50,790 nucleotides of DNA from contig JBBPZA010000122.1 of assembly GCA_038199375.1 (NCBI GenBank), positions 1 to 50,790 on the forward strand, written 5' to 3'. How positions within the stretch are numbered: position 1 is the first letter of the stretch; every line of letters begins with the position of its first letter. Under the pieces are notes generated by a model. The model was not told where the DNA came from, did no database searches, and saw nothing but the letters and a program-made list of their open reading frames with translations. The DNA comes from JBBPZA01 sp038199375. GTDB lineage: Bacteria > Actinomycetota > Thermoleophilia > Solirubrobacterales > Solirubrobacteraceae. This document shows, in pieces, positions 1-7,353 of the stretch. The position numbers and the translations under genes were made by a program.

Positions 1-617
1 AGTTCCTTGATCCGATCGACCTTGGCCCGCTCGCCCGTCGAAATGGCGTCCACCCGACGGTGCAACGCGGTCGCCGCCTGAAACAGGCGACGCGATGTCG
101 CGAGACCCACCTCATCGAGGTAGTCGCGCGCTCTTTTAAGGGCTTCGAAGTCTGTGAGTGCGAGGCGAAACATGTGCACGTGCCGCGCTCTTCCACCGAC
201 GGGTGCGTACGAGTAGGAGCCGATATGCCCATCACCGCGAATCAGCCCGCAGAGATAGCCACGGCGATAGTCAGGCGAGGCATCAGCGCTCGACACGAAG
301 CCGCCCGTCCCCAACAACTCGTCGTTTGCGGTGAGATGCGGGCGCCGGTCCGGCCCATGCTGGGTTCCGGTGACGTGCTTCCATCCTCGGTGGCTGAGGA
401 AGCGGTGGTCACCGCTCGCGATGATCTCGGTGCCGTCCTCCAGAGTCACCCGATGCGCGGCCTTGACGGTCGACCAATGCGCCAATACGCGCGTTGTGAC
501 GTAGCGCCGGTACCGGCCATCACGAATCGTCCCGTAGATCTCGTCCCCAACCTCCACATCGGACAACGTCTTGGTCCGACCGTCCGCCATGAGGATCCTA
601 GTGTCACCTCCTAGGCA
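1..617 (-). other. Intein inside the radical SAM protein (N-terminal part, LAGLIDADG type)
   Basis: The intein begins at Cys78 of the host frame (codon 617-615) with CLGGDTRILMADGRTKTLSD, a typical splicing block A. A block B follows, with GDHRFLSHRGWKHV. The homing-endonuclease motif YLCGLIRGDGHIGSY has the LxGLIxGDG shape. About 205 intein residues are visible; the second DOD motif, the C-terminal HN and the +1 residue lie outside the window. The insertion point is the third cysteine of the radical SAM cluster, so the cluster can only be completed by the C-extein residue after splicing. Similar interrupted Rv2578c-family proteins are, to my memory, a recognised group in actinobacteria. Confidence 0.88.
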
Positions 618-848
618 GTAGGAACAGGCATGCGTGCATCCCCTGAACGGGTTGATCGTCCAGCGGAACGGCATTCGCGAGCGCTCTGGAACGCGGTTGA
701 GTGCGGACTTCGCACGGACCTCGTAGAACCGGACATCCATCGCCTCGGGAGCGTCGAACGTGCGGACTACCGCGGGCTCCCGGTAGCCGGGGAGCCGACG
801 CGCTTCATCCATGTCGATCAAGAGATTTGCCCAACGCACCGAACACAT
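1..848 (-). CDS. Rv2578c-family radical SAM protein, intein-containing (partial)
   Basis: The minus frame is open from position 848 to the window edge, so only the N-terminal ~282 residues are present. The first 77 residues are a radical SAM N-terminus related to Rv2578c / PA0069 proteins, with the stretch FYEVRAKSALNRVP before NPFRGCTHACSYC. That holds the [4Fe-4S] motif C71-x3-C75-x2-C78. From Cys78 the sequence becomes an intein (described separately). Such proteins are predicted SAM-dependent radical enzymes, distantly like spore photoproduct lyase; the substrate is unknown to me. An in-frame stop lies at 888-890, so the start is below that: ATG at 848 or GTG at 839. The GTG gives MRWANLL, which resembles family N-termini. 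No strong Shine-Dalgarno is seen for either. A 14-bp SOS-like palindrome covers this start. Confidence 0.9.
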   Translation of the reverse strand, partial: MCSVRWANLLIDMDEARRLPGYREPAVVRTFDAPEAMDVRFYEVRAKSALNRVPERSRMPFRWTINPFRGCTHACSYCLGGDTRILMADGRTKTLSDVEVGDEIYGTIRDGRYRRYVTTRVLAHWSTVKAAHRVTLEDGTEIIASGDHRFLSHRGWKHVTGTQHGPDRRPHLTANDELLGTGGFVSSADASPDYRRGYLCGLIRGDGHIGSYSYAPVGGRARHVHMFRLALTDFEALKRARDYLDEVGLATSRRLFQAATALHRRVDAISTGERAKVDRIKE

Positions 849-853
849 GTTCG
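840..853. promoter_or_regulatory. SOS (LexA/Cheo) box-like palindrome at the radical SAM gene start
   Basis: The 14-mer CGAACACATGTTCG fits the Gram-positive/actinobacterial LexA consensus CGAACRNRYGTTCG at every position on either strand. It overlaps the ATG at 848 and ends directly before the alternative GTG at 839, where a repressor would block transcription start. LexA regulation is inferred from the motif only; lexA itself is not in the window. Confidence 0.6.
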
Positions 854-989
854 CACCCGGGGCGGACGGCCAGGCGGATCGGAGGGCTCAGGCCGGCCGA
901 CAGTTCGCCGCGAGGAGCGAACGTCGTAGGGCGAGGGTCTCGAGTACCGGAGCCCAGGCGCCGCCCTCCGGGCGCACCAGGCCCCGGGG

Positions 990-995
990 TAGGAT
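990..995 (+). promoter_or_regulatory. -10 element of a probable leaderless promoter (O-methyltransferase)
   Basis: TAGGAT lies six bases before the GTG at 1002. This TANNNT-N6-start spacing places transcription start at or next to the start codon, and no Shine-Dalgarno is present. The same arrangement recurs at several genes here. Confidence 0.5.
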
Positions 996-1001
996 CCCGG
1001 C

Positions 1002-1862
1002 GTGGGCGTCAACAGCACGAGGCGTCCGCGCGAACGGGCCGTTCGTCGGGCTGTGGGGCGATGGGCGGCCGGAGGACGGCGAGCGGTCGCCGGGCCGCTG
1101 CGCGGGGCGGTCCGCCGCGCCGGCTACGACGTCGTTCGCCATCCTGCCGCCCCCGTCATTCCGGCCTGGCCCGAGGACGTCGACCCCGCCGCGCGGGCGG
1201 TGATCGAGGCGGTCAGGCCCTACACGCTCACCTCACCAGAGCGCGTCTTCGCCCTGTGGCAGGCGGTCAGGTACGTCGCGGCGGCCGACATCCCTGGAGC
1301 GATCGTCGAATGCGGCGTCTGGCGCGGCGGCAGCATGATGGCCGTCGCCATGACCCTGCTGGCGATGGACCGAGCCGACCGCGACCTCTACCTGTTCGAC
1401 ACGTTCACCGAGATGCCGCCTCCAGGGCCGCGCGACGTGGACCTGTACGGCGTCGATGCGCGGTGCTACCACGAGCAGGCCCGGGAGGGCGCCGACCCCG
1501 CCTTCGACTATCTGCCCTACGAACAGGTGCAGCAGCTGATCCGGCAGACCGGCTACCCGCCGGAGCGGATCCACTTCGTACAGGGCCTGGTGGAGGAGAC
1601 CGTCCCCGACCGCGCGCCGGAGCAGATCGCCCTGCTGCGTCTGGACACCGACTACTACAGCTCGACCAGGCACGAGATGCGCCACCTGTTCCCCCGCGTG
1701 GCCGACGGCGGCGTCTTGATCGTCGACGACTACGGGCACTGGCGAGGCTCGGCGGAGGCGGTCGACGAGCACCTGGCCGAGGCGGGCATGCCGCTGCTGC
1801 TAAACCGCGTCGACTACACCGCGAGGATGGCGATCGTCCATCGCGGCGTCCCGGCGAGGTGA
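1002..1862 (+). CDS. TylF/MycF-family O-methyltransferase
   Basis: This 286-residue protein is a SAM-dependent O-methyltransferase of the TylF (macrocin O-methyltransferase) family, whose known members methylate sugar hydroxyls in antibiotics and polysaccharides in a metal-dependent way. The SAM-binding motif IVECGVWRGGS is at residues 101-111. LRLDTDYYSST near 210-219 and IVDDYGHWRG near 238-247 hold the acidic residues expected for metal binding and catalysis. The first ~50 residues are an Arg/Ala-rich tail not typical of the core. Start GTG at 1002 is supported by the TAGGAT box just upstream. No sugar or natural-product genes are adjacent, so the acceptor cannot be named. It converges on miaB with 38 bp between them. 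Confidence 0.88.
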   Translation: MGVNSTRRPRERAVRRAVGRWAAGGRRAVAGPLRGAVRRAGYDVVRHPAAPVIPAWPEDVDPAARAVIEAVRPYTLTSPERVFALWQAVRYVAAADIPGAIVECGVWRGGSMMAVAMTLLAMDRADRDLYLFDTFTEMPPPGPRDVDLYGVDARCYHEQAREGADPAFDYLPYEQVQQLIRQTGYPPERIHFVQGLVEETVPDRAPEQIALLRLDTDYYSSTRHEMRHLFPRVADGGVLIVDDYGHWRGSAEAVDEHLAEAGMPLLLNRVDYTARMAIVHRGVPAR

Positions 1863-1900
1863 CGCGCAAGGACCTCTCCGGCCGCGGTTCGGAGGTCGCT

Positions 1901-3235
1901 TTAGACCCCTGTTGTCGCGTGGGCGAGGAGCGATGCCTCGCCCACGAGGGTCTGGCTCGTGGCGCCCGTGATCTGCACGTCGACGAGGTCGCCCGGCGCG
2001 GCGAGGCCCTCGAAGTTGACGACCTTGTTGTGGCGCGAGCGACCGCGCAGGCGCGAGGGATCGGTGCGCGACGGCCCCTCCACCAGGACCTCCAGCGTGC
2101 GGCCGACGAAGCGCTGGGCGCGCTCGCGGGCACGGCGCTGAACGACCTCGACGAGGCGCTCCATCCGCGCCACCGACTCGGCGTGAGGCAGCCGCCCGGG
2201 GAGCTCGGCGGCCTCCGTGCCCCGTCGCGGGGAGTAGATGAAGGTGTAGGCGCCGTCGAAGCCGACCTCCTCGGCGACCTCGAGCGTCTGGTCGAAGTCC
2301 TCATCGGTCTCCCCGGGGAAGCCCACGATGACGTCGGTCGTCAGGGCGCAGTCGGGCACGTGCTCGCGGATGAGTGCGACCCGGTCGAGGTAGCGCTCGC
2401 GGGTGTAGGTGCGGCGCATCGCCTTGAGGATCGGCGACGAGCCCGACTGCAGCGGGAGGTGGATGTGCTCGCACAGGGAGGGCAGCTCGGCGTGGGCGCG
2501 CACGACGTCCTCGCGCATGTCCTTGGGGTGCGGGCTGGTGTAGCGGATGCGCTCGATCCCGCCGACGGAGTCGACCATCTCCAGAAGCTCCGCGAAGGAC
2601 GTACGCGGAAGCCCGCGGCTTGCGAGGTCGCGGCCGTAGGAGTTGACGTTCTGGCCCAGCAGCGTGACCTCCCGCACGCCGTCGGCCGCGAGCCTGCGCA
2701 CCTCCGCGACGAGCTCCTCGGCCGGCCGCGAGACCTCCCGACCGCGGGTGGAGGGCACTATGCAGTAGGCGCAGGAGCAGTTGCAGCCCACGCTGACCTG
2801 GACCCATCCCTGGAACTGCCGTGAGCGCCTGGCCGGCAGGTGCCCGGTGAAGCCCTCGAACTCGAAGTAGCCCTGCGCGCAGAGCGAGTCGCTGGTCAGG
2901 AACTCCGCGAGCTTGTGGACCTGCCCGGGGCCGAAGGCGACGTCGACGAAGGGGAACTGGCGGAAGACCTCCTCCTTGACCGACTGGGCCCAGCAGCCCC
3001 CGACCCCGACGATCACCGCCGGACGACTTCGCTTGACCCGCTTGGCCTCGCCGAGGTGGGCGACGAACCGCGCGTCGGCCTTCTCGCGGATCGAGCACGT
3101 GTTGAAGAGGATGAGATCGGCGTCCTCGCGCGCGCCGCTCTCGGAGTAGCCGAGCGACTCGAGCATGCCCTTCATGCGCTCGGAGTCGTGCTCGTTCATC
3201 TGGCACCCGAAGGTCGTGAGGTGGTAGCGCGGCAC
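1901..3235 (-). CDS. miaB: tRNA-2-methylthio-N6-dimethylallyladenosine synthase
   Basis: MiaB adds the 2-methylthio group to i6A37 of tRNAs reading UNN codons, using two [4Fe-4S] clusters. The N-terminal UPF0004 domain starts YHLTTFGCQMNEHDSERM, with its further cysteines at FNTCSIREKA and GVGGCWAQ. The radical SAM motif is VGCNCSCAYCIVPSTRGRE. A TRAM domain forms the C-terminus (TLEVLVEGPSR). The length of about 444 residues is normal. I choose GTG at 3235 because TATGCT lies seven bases upstream, giving a leaderless start, and MPRYHLTTFGCQ matches family N-termini. ATG at 3247 sits inside that -10 box; the frame is open further to 3325. miaB is commonly near recA, recX and the dap genes in actinobacteria. 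Confidence 0.95.
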   Translation of the reverse strand: MPRYHLTTFGCQMNEHDSERMKGMLESLGYSESGAREDADLILFNTCSIREKADARFVAHLGEAKRVKRSRPAVIVGVGGCWAQSVKEEVFRQFPFVDVAFGPGQVHKLAEFLTSDSLCAQGYFEFEGFTGHLPARRSRQFQGWVQVSVGCNCSCAYCIVPSTRGREVSRPAEELVAEVRRLAADGVREVTLLGQNVNSYGRDLASRGLPRTSFAELLEMVDSVGGIERIRYTSPHPKDMREDVVRAHAELPSLCEHIHLPLQSGSSPILKAMRRTYTRERYLDRVALIREHVPDCALTTDVIVGFPGETDEDFDQTLEVAEEVGFDGAYTFIYSPRRGTEAAELPGRLPHAESVARMERLVEVVQRRARERAQRFVGRTLEVLVEGPSRTDPSRLRGRSRHNKVVNFEGLAAPGDLVDVQITGATSQTLVGEASLLAHATTGV

Positions 3236-3242
3236 GGGCCCA

Positions 3243-3248
3243 AGCATA
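3243..3248 (-). promoter_or_regulatory. -10 element upstream of miaB
   Basis: On the minus strand TATGCT is followed by seven bases and the GTG at 3235. It has the TANNNT-N7-start geometry of a leaderless mRNA. No Shine-Dalgarno is present. Confidence 0.4.
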
Positions 3249-3386
3249 CGGAGGGCGCACCAGCCCACTCGGGCCTGGCTCTCCCGGGCCTCCGCGTGAC
3301 CTTCGGGCGCGCCGCGACCCGTCAACGGGCCGCGGCGCAGGACCTCCAGCGCGCGGCTGACGCCGCTCTTCCTGCTCTAGGGGGCT

Positions 3387-4769
3387 CTAGGGGGCCCGGA
3401 GCTTGACCTTCTTCGTGATCGTCTTGGTCGCTCCGGCGGCGGTGCGGCTGACGATCGTCACCTTGCCGCGCAGCTGCCTGCGCTTCAGGAGCAGTCGCCT
3501 TCCCTGCTTGGAGAGCTTGACCTTGACCTTGACGGTCTTGCCGGCCGGGACCGAGAACGCCGCGCTGCCCAGCTGTAGCCGCCGCTTGGCCGCCTTCGTC
3601 TCTAGGATCACCTGTCCGGTGATCGCGAACGGGTTGGAGTTGTCGATCCGCAAGCGCACGAGCTTCGCGCGCTTGCTAGCCCTCAGGGGCTTCACACTGA
3701 AGCCGACCACCGGAACCGAGCTCAGACCCGGACCTGGCGGGTTGACCTTGGCGGGCGGGGGAGCGGACGGTGCTGGGGGCGGGGGAGCGGGCGGTGCTGC
3801 GGGCGGGGGCGAGGTTGTGAGCAGAGAGGCTGGACTGATCCGGAACTGGTAGCGATCGACGGGATTGCCGTATCTGACCCGCAAGGCGAACGTGGCCGGA
3901 CCCAATGCCGTGTAGCTCAGGTGGGCGATCGTGTCTTCGCCGACGTACTTCGAGTTCAGGTACTTGCCGTTCTGGTCCCGGAGCTCCACGAGCGGACCCC
4001 CGGAACCGGCGTCCTTGATGTTCGTGAAGGCGACGTCGAACGCGCCTGCCCTCGCCGTGTGGAAGTAGAACCAGTCCTCTTCGCCGTCGGCGTCGATGCT
4101 GCCCCCGTACAGCACTCCGCCGAGCAGCGGGCCGAACGCGGTCGTAATCGTGGGGTTGTTGTTCGGGGTCGGCTGCGCCGGGCCGGGGCGCGGACCGTTG
4201 ACCAGGGGCCCGGTCACGCGCAGGCGGTATTGATTGGCGGGCACGCCGTCACGAACCTTGACGTAGTAGACGCCCGCGCCCAGGGTCGTGTAGACGAGGT
4301 GCTCGGTCGTGCCGCGGGAGACGTAGGTCGAGTTCAGGTAGGTGCCATCCTGGTCGAACAGCTCAACGAGCAGACAGCAGCCGTAGCCGCTGGTGGCGGT
4401 GTTGGTTAGGCCGACGTCCAGCACGCCCTGTGTCGAGACGTAGGCGACATACCAGTCGGTGTCGTTGTACGAGCTGATCGCGGCGTCGTAGTTCGTCCCC
4501 GCCTGCAGCGGGCCGAAGGCCTGGTGGATGCCGTCGTTCGGCTCGTAGAGCGGCGACGCGGACGCGCTCGCAGGAAGCGCGAGCGCGAGCACGAACATCG
4601 CCAGGAGGGCCACCCGCCACGGGGCTGTGACACCGCGCGAGCGCACGCGTGCATCCCCTTCGCTCGTTGCTCCCAGCGCGGCGAGTGTGGTGGTGATGGC
4701 TGCTAGACGAGCCGGCTGGCGATTCATCGCATGATCGCGCCGTTTACGACTTCTGCCCACGTCTCCCAT
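3387..4769 (-). CDS. Secreted protein with two PPC-like beta-sandwich domains
   Basis: This is a predicted exported protein of unknown role. A hydrophobic signal segment (VALLAMFVLALALPASASA) precedes two tandem ~115-residue repeats. Each repeat carries AFGPL, a D(T/E)DW(Y/F) motif and a (T/S)Y(V/T)-rich second half, as in bacterial pre-peptidase C-terminal (PPC) domains that bind surfaces or assist secreted enzymes. A Pro/Ala linker follows, then a Lys-rich C-terminal beta domain. No protease domain is fused. Start: ATG at 4769 has an excellent Shine-Dalgarno (AAAGGA, 5 nt spacing) but leaves ~70 residues before the signal segment. GTG at 4646 (AAGGGG, 8 nt) puts the signal peptide at the N-terminus. 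The 246 bp upstream (4770-5015) contain no gene I can recognise. Confidence 0.75.
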   Translation of the reverse strand: MGDVGRSRKRRDHAMNRQPARLAAITTTLAALGATSEGDARVRSRGVTAPWRVALLAMFVLALALPASASASPLYEPNDGIHQAFGPLQAGTNYDAAISSYNDTDWYVAYVSTQGVLDVGLTNTATSGYGCCLLVELFDQDGTYLNSTYVSRGTTEHLVYTTLGAGVYYVKVRDGVPANQYRLRVTGPLVNGPRPGPAQPTPNNNPTITTAFGPLLGGVLYGGSIDADGEEDWFYFHTARAGAFDVAFTNIKDAGSGGPLVELRDQNGKYLNSKYVGEDTIAHLSYTALGPATFALRVRYGNPVDRYQFRISPASLLTTSPPPAAPPAPPPPAPSAPPPAKVNPPGPGLSSVPVVGFSVKPLRASKRAKLVRLRIDNSNPFAITGQVILETKAAKRRLQLGSAAFSVPAGKTVKVKVKLSKQGRRLLLKRRQLRGKVTIVSRTAAGATKTITKKVKLRAP

Positions 4770-5015
4770 GGCGTTCCTTTCGAGTGGATTTAGCGCCGTC
4801 GCCAACGCTCCCACCCGGCGCGCCCCCGGCGCAATGGGCATTACCGTCTATCTCGACGACATCGATCACCCATCGGCTGGGGGGTCGAGTTGGAGCACCA
4901 CCTGCGGTGAGGCTCTGGCCGACCTGTTGTCGATCTCAGGGACTGATCCCCCTGGGCGCTGCCGCACGGATCGGAGGGGCGGCGTTGGGGATGGAGCCCG
5001 ACCCCCGCCCGGCGA

Positions 5016-5837
5016 TCATCCGTAGGGCAGCACCCCGCGCAGCAGCGTTCCCTCGCCGGGGGCAGCTTCCACCTCGAGTCGACCGCCGAGCGCCGCGAGC
5101 CGGTCGGCGAGACCCCGCAGCCCCGTCCCGGTCCCGGTCCCCAGCTCCACGCCCCCGGTGCCGTCGTCGGCGACGTAGTCGTGGTCGTCGGGGTGGATCA
5201 CGCTGGCGAAGCTGCGGCACGCGTTCTGGACGAGCTCAGATGCCGGATAGCCGGAGATGCGCTCGATCTCGTCGCTGATCAGCTCCATCGTCCAGTCGGG
5301 ATCGTTGGCGCAGCGGTAGATGGCCCCCGGCACATTTGCGATCAGCGTCGACAGGCGCCCCTCGGCGGCGCGCAGCTCGACTGCGCGCAGCCCCGCTTGC
5401 ACGCGCATGATCAGCTCGGCGGGGTCAAACGGATCGAGGAGGCAGTCGTTGGCGCCCGCGTCGAGCACCTCCGCGGCCCCCGTCCCGCCCCGACTCGACG
5501 TCAGGACCACCACATGGGTTCCGGCAACGGGGCCGTGCCTGCGGATCGCTCTCGTCAGGGCCAGCCCGTCCTGGCGGGGCGGCTCCCACTCGGCGAGGAC
5601 GAGGTCAACCGGAGCGCGCTCGAGCGCCGCGAGCGCACTGGAGCCAACCGCGACCTTCTCGACCCGGTGCCCGGCTTCGCCGAGCAGCATCCCCGCATGT
5701 CCGATCCGCCGCGACTCACCGACGAGCAGCAAGCGCGCGGGCGAGACCGCTGCAGCGCTGCCCTCAGCAGGAGACTTCGCGTGGTCGGTTACCGCCCGTG
5801 GCATCGAAGCGATTGACTCAGCACGAGCGGAGGCCAC
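5016..5837 (-). CDS. Internally deleted hybrid sensor protein with pseudo-receiver domain
   Basis: The 273-residue product has a receiver-like domain at ~34-152, the start of a PAS domain at ~161-218 (ending IHPDDHDYV), and then only the end of a NarL-type kinase ATPase domain (VADDGTGG, GTGLRGLADRLAALGG). The phospho-accepting Asp of the receiver is replaced by Glu83 (LVLAEWEPPRQDG), and the conserved Lys by Asp135 (LLDPFDP), so it is unlikely to be phosphorylated. The rest of the PAS, the whole HisKA_3 dimerisation/His domain and the N box are missing, joined in frame. The gene follows the NarL-type regulator by 5 bp. It could be a decaying kinase or a signalling scaffold; autophosphorylation is not possible. 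Confidence 0.7.
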   Translation of the reverse strand: MASARAESIASMPRAVTDHAKSPAEGSAAAVSPARLLLVGESRRIGHAGMLLGEAGHRVEKVAVGSSALAALERAPVDLVLAEWEPPRQDGLALTRAIRRHGPVAGTHVVVLTSSRGGTGAAEVLDAGANDCLLDPFDPAELIMRVQAGLRAVELRAAEGRLSTLIANVPGAIYRCANDPDWTMELISDEIERISGYPASELVQNACRSFASVIHPDDHDYVADDGTGGVELGTGTGTGLRGLADRLAALGGRLEVEAAPGEGTLLRGVLPYG

Positions 5838-5842
5838 TAGGA

Positions 5843-6478
5843 CTAAGGCGCGACTAGGCCGCGGCGGATCGCATAGTGGGTGAGGTCGACTCGGTTACGC
5901 ATGCCGAGCTTTTCGAGCAGGTTTGCTCTGTGGCGCTCGACTGTCTTCTGGCTGATCACCAGCTCGACCGCGATCTCCCTGCTGGTTTGACCCTCGGCGA
6001 TCAGCTTGAGCACCTCTGACTCGCGTCCGGAGAGCGGGTTACCGGGGGACTGGCCGCCGTGCTGGAGCTGGGTGAGGTAGTCGCGGATCAGTGCCCTGAC
6101 CGCGCCGGGGTACACGAAGGGCTCGCCGCGCATCGTCGCGCGGCAGGCGTCGACGAGGTCACGATCGAGGGCCGACTTGAGGACGTAGCCCGACGCCCCA
6201 GCCCGCAGCGCCTCGAAGAAGTACTCCTCGCTGTCGTGCATGGAGAGGATCAGCACGCGCAGCTCGGGCCGGCGCGAGACCAGCTCGGCCGCGGCCTGGA
6301 GGCCGGTCATTCGGGGCATCGAAATGTCGAGGATGGCCAGGTCGACCACCCCCTCGAGCGCGTTGGTCACCGCCTCGGCTCCGTCGCGCGCCTCGGCGAC
6401 GACCTCGAAGTCGGGCTCGGCGTCGAGGACCTGGCGCAGTCCGCGCCGGAGGAGGGAATGGTCATCGCCCACCAGCAC
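5843..6478 (-). CDS. NarL/FixJ-family response regulator
   Basis: This two-domain regulator of 211 residues has a receiver with the DD pair at the N-terminus, phospho-acceptor Asp51 (LAILDISMPRMTG) and the Lys at VLKSA. A LuxR-type helix-turn-helix follows at ~145-205 (LSGRESEVLKLIAEGQTSREIA, KTVERHRANLLEKLGMRNR). It would bind DNA as a dimer after phosphorylation by a kinase of the NarX/DesK type. The start GTG at 6478 follows an in-frame TAG by only two codons, so the protein begins one or two residues short of the usual first strand. It is followed directly by the truncated sensor gene and preceded by a kinase relic, so its cognate kinase seems to have been lost. Confidence 0.9.
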   Translation of the reverse strand: MLVGDDHSLLRRGLRQVLDAEPDFEVVAEARDGAEAVTNALEGVVDLAILDISMPRMTGLQAAAELVSRRPELRVLILSMHDSEEYFFEALRAGASGYVLKSALDRDLVDACRATMRGEPFVYPGAVRALIRDYLTQLQHGGQSPGNPLSGRESEVLKLIAEGQTSREIAVELVISQKTVERHRANLLEKLGMRNRVDLTHYAIRRGLVAP

Positions 6479-6619
6479 CCTGGCCTACAGCGGCACGGTC
6501 ACGGCCCGCACCCAACGCACGGGGGCTCCGTCTGAGTCTCTCGATCGCCGCCTGGCATTGTCGTCGCGGTCTCGCGGGGTGTCACCGAAGTTACCAATGC
6601 CTCGGCCTCGAAGCGTAAC

Positions 6620-6780
6620 GGACGCTGGCGTCGGAACTGGCGTCGCGCTTCGCCGAGCCTCGCGGTTGAGCTCTCGGGCCACCTGCTGACGCTCGGCCTC
6701 GCGCGCGCTGAGCGAACCGCGCGCGCTCTGCCGGCGGCCCTCCTCCAGGCGTCGAGCATCTCGTTGAAGCCGGAGTCAGC
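6620..6780 (-). pseudogene. Relic of a HAMP-HisKA_3 histidine kinase (frameshifted)
   Basis: In one minus frame the region reads GFNEMLD (start of the ATG near 6759), as at the end of a HAMP linker. One base is then missing, and the next frame continues LEEGRRQSARGSLSAREAERQQVAREL, the approach to a HisKA_3 phospho-histidine helix. Restoring one base gives NEMLD-x-LEEGRRQS, a normal kinase sequence. The expected His of AREL-H-DE is Asn, and no catalytic domain follows. The relic lies directly upstream of the NarL-type regulator, where its cognate kinase would be. The rest of 6479-6894 contains no other gene I can support. Confidence 0.5.
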
Positions 6781-6894
6781 TCGGCCGCAGTGTGGTCGTA
6801 AAGCGTTTGACGCGCGGCGTCCGCCACGAGGTCTGCCGGATCTAGCGGTCCACGGTCCCGTTCAAGCCATCGCAAGCTGGGTAGGAAAGGATCG

Positions 6895-7353
6895 ATGTTC
6901 AGACTCCTGCGCGTGATCCTCGGCGGTCTCTTTATCGGCCACGGCACCCAGAAGCTCTTCGGGTGGTTCGGCGGGCACGGCCCAGAGGGCACCGGCCAGT
7001 TCTTCGAGTCGCTCGGCCTGCGACCGGGCGGGCGCAACGCGACCGTCGCCGGCGTCTCGGAAGCGGCCGGAGGGGCGCTCCTGGCCACGGGCCTAGCCAA
7101 CCCGCTGGCGGCGACGGCCATTTCCGGCTCGATGCTCACCGCCATCCGCCACGTCCACTTCGCCAAGGGCCCGTGGATCACGGACGGCGGCTACGAGTAC
7201 AACCTCGTGATCCTCGCGGCGGTCGCCGCGATCACCGCCGAGGAGGACGGGGTGGGCTGGGCGCTCGCCGCCCTCGCTGCCGGAGCCGCCGGCTCCGCCA
7301 TCGCCACCGAGCTGGGCAAGCGGGAGTCCGCCGCCGAGCCGTCCGGCGTCTAG
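6895..7353 (+). CDS. DoxX family membrane protein
   Basis: The 152-residue protein is a small four-helix inner-membrane protein of the DoxX/SURF4-like family. It has the hallmark start RVILGGLFIGHGTQKLFGWFGG, then a Gly/Ala-rich helix with GLRPG and a third with GYEYNLV. Family members are linked to thiosulfate or quinone-linked oxidation and to redox and thiol stress in some bacteria, but most are of unknown function. A good Shine-Dalgarno (AGGAAAGG, 4 nt) supports ATG at 6895. Its stop codon overlaps by four bases the end of the convergent hypothetical gene at 7350-7679. Confidence 0.88.
   Translation: MFRLLRVILGGLFIGHGTQKLFGWFGGHGPEGTGQFFESLGLRPGGRNATVAGVSEAAGGALLATGLANPLAATAISGSMLTAIRHVHFAKGPWITDGGYEYNLVILAAVAAITAEEDGVGWALAALAAGAAGSAIATELGKRESAAEPSGV

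Noticed and set aside
701..2824. Very long plus-strand open frame (707 codons) opposite miaB and across the O-methyltransferase gene
   Set aside because: Its translation is Arg/Pro/Gly-rich without motifs. It lies antisense to miaB and out of frame with the methyltransferase, both of which have clear family motifs; long shadow frames are expected at this G+C.
3310..3360. Short similarity (caggacctccagcg-gcggc-gac) between the miaB upstream region and the DNA for the miaB TRAM domain near 2085
   Set aside because: Only about 24 bases, GC-rich and without extension; chance is the simpler explanation.
4770..5015. Possible riboswitch leader before the PPC-domain protein
   Set aside because: The purine-rich segments near the start looked superficially like a GEMM-type element, but none of the conserved core sequences could be matched.
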